Positions 7,043-11,951 of a stretch of 23,303 nucleotides of DNA are shown here, piece after piece. The translations under genes and the position numbers were made by a program. The stretch spans positions 1 through 23,303 of IMG/VR virus record IMGVR_UViG_3300043425_000147; one strand, given 5' to 3'. Source of the stretch: a virus. The stretch's first letter is position 1, and every line of letters starts with the position of its first letter. The notes under the pieces are model-generated. The model ran no database searches, was not told where the DNA came from, and worked only from the letters and a program-made list of their open reading frames with translations.

Positions 7043-7308
7043 CCCGCGACGACATCATCCGCGTCATGCGCGAGGTGCTCGGCACCGAGTCCGATGGCTT
7101 GTCAGTAAACGAGGAGCTTCTTGAAGAGGTGCTGCCGTTTCTTCAGGCCGTCGCCGCTGCCGAGCGCGAGGCGTGTGCGGTCTTGTGCGAGCAACAGAAA
7201 GACATGTGGGTCGATGGGAGCGACCAGTGGGGCAATCCGTGCCCTGCCAGGCTTCGCGTAACTCCGTCTTCGTGCGCCGCCGCCATCCGCGCAAGGGGGC
7301 AAGCATGA
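7039..7308 (+). CDS. Hypothetical phage protein, 89 aa
   Basis: Predicted mostly helical, with an acidic N-terminal half (LSVNEELLEEVLPFL) and the segment AAAEREACAVLCEQQ followed by CAAAIRARG at the C-terminus. These two segments recur in many small early-region phage proteins of high-GC hosts, but I know of no function. Four cysteines are present without clear CxxC pairing. ATGA overlaps at both ends place it in the translationally coupled run of accessory genes. Confidence 0.7.
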   Translation: MTRDDIIRVMREVLGTESDGLSVNEELLEEVLPFLQAVAAAEREACAVLCEQQKDMWVDGSDQWGNPCPARLRVTPSSCAAAIRARGQA

Positions 7309-7526
7309 CCGTCAAGATCACCAACGACAAGGCCGCAGCCGTTGACCAAAACTATTTCTGGCGCCCGCTGCACACCTGCCCGTTGTCGGCCAAGGTGCAA
7401 CTGCTGACCGCAGGCGGCGTTGCTGTTTACGGACAGTACCAGCCCGGTATTGGCGGTTATCTCGGCTGGGCACCGCTGCCCAAGAAACCGGAGTGGATGG
7501 AAGGGAGCACACCACATGGGTACTGA
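7305..7526 (+). CDS. Hypothetical phage protein, 73 aa
   Basis: The start is taken at ATG 7305, which overlaps the upstream stop as ATGA; a longer frame reading from 7173 is a shadow of the previous gene. The core, NYFWRPLHTCPLSAKVQLL then GWAPLPKKPEWM, resembles a common small phage family with conserved tryptophans and predicted beta strands. No function is known to me. Its end overlaps the next gene (ATG 7516). Confidence 0.65.
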   Translation: MTVKITNDKAAAVDQNYFWRPLHTCPLSAKVQLLTAGGVAVYGQYQPGIGGYLGWAPLPKKPEWMEGSTPHGY

Positions 7527-7821
7527 CCGAGAACTGCTTGAGGCCGCTGTGAAGGCGGCGGGGATTGATTGGGTAGACGGGCACGAAAGCACCGGGCTGC
7601 GTGACCAGAACGGAAGGGTATGGAACCCCCTCACCGACGACGGCGATGCGCTGCGGCTGGCGGTGAAGTTGCTGTTTGAAATTGACATGGATCGCAGGAG
7701 CATTGCCATTAGGCACCAAACTGGCGTCAAGATTCTTAAGGCTTTCAACAACGACCCCTGCGCCACCACGCGCCGCGCCATCGTCAGGGCTGCGGCTGAG
7801 ATTGGAAGGAGCATGAAATGA
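7516..7821 (+). CDS. Hypothetical phage protein, 101 aa
   Basis: The start is taken at ATG 7516, giving MGTDRELLEAAVKAAGI; the longer frame from 7420 overlaps the previous gene and is unlikely. The protein reads LLEAAVKAAGIDW, then WNPLTDDGDALRLAVKL, then CATTRRAIVRAAAEIG. This arrangement is frequent in Burkholderiales and related phages as an uncharacterised helical protein. It overlaps the next gene by ATGA. Confidence 0.7.
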   Translation: MGTDRELLEAAVKAAGIDWVDGHESTGLRDQNGRVWNPLTDDGDALRLAVKLLFEIDMDRRSIAIRHQTGVKILKAFNNDPCATTRRAIVRAAAEIGRSMK

Positions 7822-8366
7822 GTGACCTTCGTGCCGCCGCCCAGCAGGCGCTGGACGCCATGAAGTGCTTGGTTGAAGCATACGAGATGCAAAACATGAT
7901 CCATGCGGACATCAATGATGCAGAGTACGCCATCACCACCCTCCGCGCCGCGCTGGAGCAGTACGACAAAGACCGAGTGTGGATTGAGGAGCGCAAGGCC
8001 AACTGGGCTTTACAGCGCAAGCTGGTAACGGAAACTCCGGAACGCGACAAACAGCGGCGTGAGTATGAGGGGGCACGGAACGCCGCGCTGGAGCAGCCGG
8101 AGCAGGAGCCGGTGGCGTGGATGCGACCGGACAACCGCGTATCAGAAGAATCCACTGCGCGAACCCAGTTCAGCCGTGGCGCAGTCAAGCCGCCAATCGG
8201 CACATGGACGCCTCTCTACACCCACCCACCCCGCCGTGCTTGGCGAGGGCTGAGCAAGGACGAATCGCTGAAGCTGTGGGGCATGCGCAGCGATGGCCCT
8301 AGCAACACAGAAATCACCAGTTACGCCCGCGCCATCGAGGCCGCGCTGAAGGAGCGCAACGCATGA
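7818..8366 (+). CDS. Hypothetical phage protein, 182 aa
   Basis: The first half is helical (RAAAQQALDAMKCLVEAYEM, TLRAALEQYDKD) and charged. It is followed by the segment EQEPVAWMR and, later, WTPLYTHPP, with a C-terminal helix SYARAIEAALKERNA. The EPVAWMR...PLYTHP combination is a common module in small phage proteins of beta- and gammaproteobacterial phages, with no assigned function that I know. It lies in the coupled accessory run with ATGA overlaps at both ends. Confidence 0.7.
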   Translation: MSDLRAAAQQALDAMKCLVEAYEMQNMIHADINDAEYAITTLRAALEQYDKDRVWIEERKANWALQRKLVTETPERDKQRREYEGARNAALEQPEQEPVAWMRPDNRVSEESTARTQFSRGAVKPPIGTWTPLYTHPPRRAWRGLSKDESLKLWGMRSDGPSNTEITSYARAIEAALKERNA

Positions 8367-8650
8367 GATTCGTCCAAGAGCGCGCCGCAGCGGTGCTGGA
8401 CTTCTGCCGGCACGCTCGCACGATGAGCGAGATCAGGCAGCACTTCCACGAGCGGCCTGACCAAGCCCGCTACGCGGTGCAGAACCTCGTTAAGTCCAAC
8501 CACCTCGTCAACCTGCTGCCAGGCGCACGGCGGGGGCTGTACCTAACCATCAGTAAGCCGCCTGTGCAGCGGGTAAAGCCAAAGCCCATCAAGCCCGCGC
8601 CAGTGCGCAAGCCGGTGGCCAACAGCGTGTGGCAACTAGGAGCAATATGA
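8363..8650 (+). CDS. Winged-helix-like DNA-binding protein, 95 aa
   Basis: Residues 1-60 read as a small winged helix: a helix RAAAVLDFCRHAR, TMSEIRQHFHERPDQARYAV as helix-turn-helix, then a turn and a two-strand wing (NHLVNLLPGARRGLYLTI). A basic, proline-rich tail with KPKPIKPAPVRKP follows. It is the only HTH-like protein visible in the window and lies near the distal end of the early arm, so it may regulate early-to-late switching or bind host promoters, which is inference. Overlaps by ATGA on both sides. Confidence 0.65.
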   Translation: MRFVQERAAAVLDFCRHARTMSEIRQHFHERPDQARYAVQNLVKSNHLVNLLPGARRGLYLTISKPPVQRVKPKPIKPAPVRKPVANSVWQLGAI

Positions 8651-8883
8651 AATGTCCCGAATGCGCGGCATGGACGGAAGTTCTACAAACCAGGCAGCGA
8701 GAAGGCTACACCTATCGGAGGTACGAATGCGCGAACCATCATCGATTCAGCACTCAAGAGTCCCCAATGGTTGCGATCAACAAGGACGACATCCTCAAGC
8801 GGCTGAGTGCTGCACAGAACTCGGCTGCGAAGAGCCCAACTTCTACGGGCCCGAGTACTGGAAAGAAGAAGCCGCGGGTCTGA
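8647..8883 (+). CDS. NrdR-like zinc-ribbon protein, 78 aa
   Basis: The start is ATG 8647, overlapping the upstream stop (ATGA). The N-terminal 38 residues resemble the zinc ribbon of NrdR: MKCPECAAWTEVLQTRQ with CxxC, then YTYRRYECANHHRFSTQE, where the second metal pair is C plus His instead of CxxC. There is no ATP-cone domain; the rest (about 40 residues) is Ser/Lys-rich and low in complexity. It may be a nucleic-acid-binding regulator. Its 3' half overlaps, out of frame, the candidate gene at 8727-8945. Confidence 0.65.
   Translation: MKCPECAAWTEVLQTRQREGYTYRRYECANHHRFSTQESPMVAINKDDILKRLSAAQNSAAKSPTSTGPSTGKKKPRV
8717..8721 (+). promoter_or_regulatory. Shine-Dalgarno GGAGG ahead of the nested ATG 8727
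   Basis: GGAGG lies 5 bases before ATG 8727, inside the zinc-ribbon gene but serving another frame. It is the main argument that the nested frame is translated. Confidence 0.5.
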
Positions 8884-8945
8884 TCTTTTTCGCCGCGGCT
8901 CTTGTGGCCATCATGGGCACGTTGGCCCTGTTCTTCGCAGGCTAG
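8727..8945 (+). CDS. Candidate nested small membrane protein, 72 aa
   Basis: This frame overlaps the zinc-ribbon gene (8647-8883) out of frame and continues beyond it. It starts with ATG 8727 after a good GGAGG. The C-terminal end, GLIFFAAALVAIMGTLALFF, is a clear transmembrane helix, preceded by an acidic juxtamembrane segment (EEPNFYGPEYWKEE) and four cysteines upstream (C16, C28, C29, C35). The stop TAG lies in the CTAG that also holds the stop of the convergent endolysin gene. A -1 frameshift from the zinc-ribbon frame is an alternative origin, but no classical slippery heptamer is seen. Function unknown; it could modify the host membrane. Confidence 0.5.
   Translation: MREPSSIQHSRVPNGCDQQGRHPQAAECCTELGCEEPNFYGPEYWKEEAAGLIFFAAALVAIMGTLALFFAG
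8870..8900 (-). terminator. Possible late-operon terminator hairpin (weak)
   Basis: AGCCGCGG (8870-8877) and CCGCGGCT (8893-8900) form a perfect 8-bp stem with a 15-base loop. On the minus strand the stem is followed by TCTTCTTTCC, a pyrimidine-rich but imperfect U-tract, 42 bases after the endolysin stop. It lies inside the coding region of the convergent early arm. On the plus strand no T-run follows, so it would act only on late transcripts. Confidence 0.35.
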
Positions 8946-9304
8946 TACGACCAGATCGACGGCGTGGAGCGCAAGTCCAAATGGATGAACCGCGCCGCGC
9001 CCTTCTGCTGCACGCCGATGCCGGTGAAGCCGAAGTGGAACGCCAGGCGCAGCAGTTCATGGGCATCAGCGCCCTGCACGCCGACGTCGCAGGCCAAGCC
9101 CGTGGAGTGCATCCCCGGCTCGGCCTTGGCCTTCTCGATGGGGTGGTCAGGGCAGCGGTAGCCCGAGGTGATCGGCATTGGCCTGCGGTAGACATCCCGC
9201 AGCGCCTGCAGACGCCCCATAAACTCGGGCTTCATCTCCTGCTTGCTGCAGTGGCGGCAGCGGAACTCGGCCTCGGTGAAGTTGGGGTAGTCGGACCAGT
9301 TCAT
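8942..9304 (-). CDS. Endolysin, peptidase M15 family (D-Ala-D-Ala carboxypeptidase-like)
   Basis: A 120-residue M15_3-type peptidase. The zinc ligands are clear: H66 and D73 in MHSTGLACDVG and H108 in RFIHLDL. The N-terminal substrate-side signature ITSGYRCPDHP is also present. Such enzymes cleave peptide cross-links or stem peptides in peptidoglycan; the phage form is usually the lysis endopeptidase. There is no signal peptide, so release depends on the holin encoded just upstream, with which it overlaps by ATGA (9301-9304). Its stop shares the palindrome CTAG with the convergent early-arm gene. Two cysteines (C16, C19) near the N-terminus are part of the usual FRCRHC pattern. Confidence 0.93.
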   Translation of the reverse strand: MNWSDYPNFTEAEFRCRHCSKQEMKPEFMGRLQALRDVYRRPMPITSGYRCPDHPIEKAKAEPGMHSTGLACDVGVQGADAHELLRLAFHFGFTGIGVQQKGAARFIHLDLRSTPSIWSY

Positions 9305-9690
9305 TTGCGCATTGCCCCGGCCACGCTGGGAGCGATCTTCTCGACGCTGCGGCCGACGACATAGCCGCCTAGGCCGAACTCGACAATGCTCCAGAGCTTG
9401 AGGTATTCAGCTTCGCTCAGGTTTGGCGCAGCCCAGCCGAACCACCGCGCCACGATGAGGCCAGCGAAGGTCAGCATCACCACTGGGCGCCAGCTTGACG
9501 CCAGCCAGTTGTCCGATGCAGCCTCTGCTTTGACGATGGACGCCGCAGCCTGCTCCAGTTCAGTCTGCTTGGCCAGCAGGGCCAGCATCATCTCAGACTC
9601 AGCCTTGGCCTTCGCCTCGGGATCTGGGAACAGGTTACCTGCCACGCGGGACAGGATAGGCGCCAGGGCCGGAATTAGTGCTTGCAGCAT
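9301..9690 (-). CDS. Holin of the GTA three-TM type
   Basis: The start is ATG at 9690, giving 129 residues; the frame is open further upstream to 9780 but that part overlaps the coiled-coil gene. The protein has an N-terminal hydrophobic helix (MLQALIPALAPILSRVAG), a charged Ala/Glu-rich helix (about 25-58), and two further hydrophobic segments, WRPVVMLTFAGLIVARWFGW (67-86) and LWSIVEFGLGGYVVGRSVEK (99-118). This is the layout of the 3TM holin family described from gene transfer agents. It should form the membrane lesion that frees the M15 endolysin. It ends in an ATGA overlap with the endolysin gene. Confidence 0.82.
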   Translation of the reverse strand: MLQALIPALAPILSRVAGNLFPDPEAKAKAESEMMLALLAKQTELEQAAASIVKAEAASDNWLASSWRPVVMLTFAGLIVARWFGWAAPNLSEAEYLKLWSIVEFGLGGYVVGRSVEKIAPSVAGAMRK

Positions 9691-9692
9691 GG

Positions 9693-9959
9693 TCACTTCC
9701 CGATCAGTTTGGTGCCGTATTGCAGCAGCGCGAACAGCGTGACGGCCAGACCCCAGACTCCGATGCCGCGGTTGACCCACATCTCCAGGCGCCGGTCCAG
9801 CTTCTGCGTGTGGGACTCGCTGGCCGCCAATCGCTGCTCAACGCGCCCGATGCGCTCGCCCTGATTGGAGAGCCTTTCCTCCACCAGCACCAGCCGGGTA
9901 ACGGCTTCGGTGAGCTTGTCTACCTTGGACTCAAGGCGCTTGAAGTCATCGTCCGTCAT
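9693..9959 (-). CDS. Coiled-coil membrane protein of the lysis block (XhlA-like)
   Basis: An 88-residue protein with a long heptad-rich helix (about 3-60, e.g. LESKVDKLTEAVTRLVLVEE) and one C-terminal transmembrane segment, GVWGLAVTLFALLQYG (68-82), ending in KLIGK. This resembles XhlA-type hemolysin/holin accessory proteins. It has no lipobox or signal peptide, so it is not an obvious o-spanin; an i-spanin usually has the membrane anchor at the other end. It overlaps the upstream gene by ATGA and precedes the holin by two bases. Role in lysis is inferred from place and shape. Confidence 0.7.
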   Translation of the reverse strand: MTDDDFKRLESKVDKLTEAVTRLVLVEERLSNQGERIGRVEQRLAASESHTQKLDRRLEMWVNRGIGVWGLAVTLFALLQYGTKLIGK

Positions 9960-10231
9960 CGTTCAGCCTCGCGTGCTTCGACCTCCATCGGATTATTCCG
10001 ATAGCCGTAGCGGATTGTGTACCATGCATAGGTCAGATACCACCGCACTATGCCCATACGCTGCGCCTGTTCCCAGTGGGCCTGCTCATGTCGCACCAGC
10101 CGATCATCACCCAGGCGCTCTGCCAGGATGAAGATGCCCCACGGCGGCAAGGTGATGCCGCCGTAGCCGAAGGTCCGCAAGAACCATCGGACGGGATGGA
10201 CGGCGGGGCGGGGGATCACTTGGCAACCCAT
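9956..10231 (-). CDS. Small zincin-like protein with HEQAHWEQ motif
   Basis: A 91-residue protein with the zinc-peptidase motif HExxH: H48, E49 and H52 in LVRHEQAHWEQ, matching the extended HExxHxxQ pattern of DUF4157-type zincins. A possible third ligand is in NPMEVEAREAER near the C-terminus (E83, E85 or E88). The middle is aromatic-rich (WYLTYAWYTIRYGYRNN). No signal peptide or clear membrane anchor. It lies between the tailspike gene, which it overlaps by 16 bases, and the lysis block, so it may process a virion protein or help degrade the envelope. Activity is inferred from the motif only. Confidence 0.7.
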   Translation of the reverse strand: MGCQVIPRPAVHPVRWFLRTFGYGGITLPPWGIFILAERLGDDRLVRHEQAHWEQAQRMGIVRWYLTYAWYTIRYGYRNNPMEVEAREAER

Positions 10232-11931
10232 CCAGTGTTTCCTGATCCTGATTCTTTGACATATAGCGTCGTTCCTGCGCCGCCGTCAATGCGTGTGTAT
10301 AATGAACCCACAGGCGCAGTAATCACAGTTTCTGGACTGCCTGCACCATTTAGCCATTGCAAACCACCTGTGAGTTGCAGTTTAGTTGTTCCTGCAACGA
10401 GCACCAACTGATTATTAACTCCGGCCGCTGGTGCAGTCGCTCCATAACCAATAATTGTATTTTGACTACCATTCTGCAAGTTTTGAGCAACGCTGGTTCC
10501 AATGACTACGTTTTGCCCTCCAGTCGTTAGACCATTTGCAGCGTTGGTGCCAATAATCGTATTATTGTTTCCACTTCCAGCACCTGAACCAGACCCAATG
10601 GCAACAGCATTGTTACCGGTCATTCCATAGCCAGCTTGCCAGCCAATATATGTTCCGTCAGCGCTAGTTGTATTGGTATAGCCAGCCCTTGCGCCGAGAC
10701 TTGTTACCCGAAGTGCTGAAGTGTTGCTAAAGGATGCCTGATAACCAACGGCAGTGATTTCGCTGGCTGTATTTGTAAACGCCGCACGACGCCCGACCAC
10801 AACGCAACTATTTGCAGAAGTTGCGCTATATAAACTTTCGTTCCCAATGGCTACGTTGTACTGTCCGCTGAGACTGTACGCAGCACGCCAACCAAAAGCC
10901 GCATTGTCTCCAGTAGACGTGGTGGCATTCCAAGCGATTTCAGCTCCGAAATAAGTGTCATTGTCACCGTTTGTTTTTTGCCATCCACAGTTTCTGCCCG
11001 CCAGCGTATTGTAATTAGCCGCGACCAATGAAATTCCTGCTGCGCGCCCAACTGCTGTGTTGTTAATACCTGTAGTGTTTGCCAAAAGAGCAGAAACACC
11101 AACTGCAGTATTATTCTCTCCCGTGTTGTTGTACAGCGCATTCATTCCAATGGCTGTATTCTGATTGCCAGTTATGTTCGTAAATAATGCCTCGTCGCCA
11201 ACAGCCGTGTTGTGATACCCTGTCGTGTTGTTGTACAGTGCGCGTGTGCCAAACGCTGTGTTTTTGTCGGTAAGCGATGGTGCGCTAGTATTAAAACCGA
11301 CGTTGTTGGCAAGCGCACCAATACCGTATGCAGTTGGCGTCTGCACTTTGCCGGCACCGGAAAACTTGACATTTCCGAACCCATAAAATTGCTTCCCTAG
11401 CCCAGCGACATCGGAGTTAATCTGATACGTACCAGCTGGAAAACCTGCGGGCCATGTAGCGATTGCAGAGAGAACCGGCGAATCGTTAGTCGAACCGTCA
11501 CCAACAGCGCCAAAATCTTTAACTGACACAACATCGCGCATCTTGGCCTGCGCCGTGCGCGTGACTGCGCCAGTTCCGGCTTGGATGAACGTCACATCAG
11601 ACGAGTCGATTCCTGCGATGACCACATCAGAGAACCGATCTCCCGCAGCCGGTGCGCTGTAGATCAGCGAGCCGTTCTTGTTCTGCACCTGGATGCTGTA
11701 GTCCGAATTGACGTACAGCCGCGCAGGCGTGCCGCTGTTGATCGGATAACCGCCACGGGTGCGGATAGGCTGGGTTGCAGGCAGCGTGAGCGCCGCGTCC
11801 CAGTAGACTGTGATCGGGTTTGTGATCGGAGGCAGGTTGGCAGTACCAATCCACACATAACCGTCTTCGAGCGGCTGGCCGTCGATGTCGGTGAAGATGG
11901 GGAAGGTGGGCTGGATTGAGAGAGCGGTCAT
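10216..11931 (-). CDS. Tailspike/tail fibre with P22-type head-binding domain
   Basis: A 571-residue receptor-binding protein. Residues 1-110 match the P22 tailspike head-binding domain (IQPTFPIFTDIDGQPLEDGY, YVWIGTANLPPITNPITVYW, then TRGGYPINSGTPARLYV). Residues 134-195 begin like a pectate-lyase beta-helix (VSVKDFGAVGDGSTND), but no long parallel beta-helix follows. Instead, residues about 224-510 hold about 17 repeats of 15-18 residues (NTAVGxxAL..NTTG), like YadA/Hep_Hag head repeats. The C-terminus ends SLYTRIDGGAGTTLYVKESG, a common fibre tip. The first ~135 codons are GC-rich and the rest has about 42-50% G+C, a sign of module exchange. AGGAG lies 8 bases before the ATG. It probably trimerises and binds a surface polysaccharide or protein; no endoglycosidase residues can be identified. 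Confidence 0.85.
   Translation of the reverse strand: MTALSIQPTFPIFTDIDGQPLEDGYVWIGTANLPPITNPITVYWDAALTLPATQPIRTRGGYPINSGTPARLYVNSDYSIQVQNKNGSLIYSAPAAGDRFSDVVIAGIDSSDVTFIQAGTGAVTRTAQAKMRDVVSVKDFGAVGDGSTNDSPVLSAIATWPAGFPAGTYQINSDVAGLGKQFYGFGNVKFSGAGKVQTPTAYGIGALANNVGFNTSAPSLTDKNTAFGTRALYNNTTGYHNTAVGDEALFTNITGNQNTAIGMNALYNNTGENNTAVGVSALLANTTGINNTAVGRAAGISLVAANYNTLAGRNCGWQKTNGDNDTYFGAEIAWNATTSTGDNAAFGWRAAYSLSGQYNVAIGNESLYSATSANSCVVVGRRAAFTNTASEITAVGYQASFSNTSALRVTSLGARAGYTNTTSADGTYIGWQAGYGMTGNNAVAIGSGSGAGSGNNNTIIGTNAANGLTTGGQNVVIGTSVAQNLQNGSQNTIIGYGATAPAAGVNNQLVLVAGTTKLQLTGGLQWLNGAGSPETVITAPVGSLYTRIDGGAGTTLYVKESGSGNTGWVAK
10400..11262 (-). repeat. About 17 tandem YadA-head-like repeats in the tail fibre
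   Basis: Units such as NTAFGTRALYNNTTG, NTAVGDEALFTNITG, NTAIGMNALYNNTGE, NTAVGVSALLANTTG, VAIGNESLYSATS, TYIGWQAGYGMTG and NTIIGTNAANGLTT recur every 15-18 residues. The DNA is correspondingly repetitive (complement of NTAVG codons, e.g. AACAGCTGTGTT-like blocks). Confidence 0.82.
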
Positions 11932-11951
11932 GGTTGGGGCTCCTGGGGTGA

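Noticed and set aside
7143-7904. 253-codon minus-strand frame across the small early genes
   Set aside because: It runs opposite four ATGA-coupled plus-strand genes with familiar phage phrases; Ser-rich shadow composition.
8852-8885. Programmed -1 frameshift joining the zinc-ribbon and membrane frames
   Set aside because: The purine run GGAAAGAAGAAG is not a standard slippery heptamer, and a normal ATG with GGAGG already explains translation of the second frame.
10300-11265. CRISPR-like or minisatellite array suggested by recurring short blocks
   Set aside because: Spacing varies by codon multiples, units are degenerate and all lie in one long reading frame; they encode protein repeats of the tail fibre.
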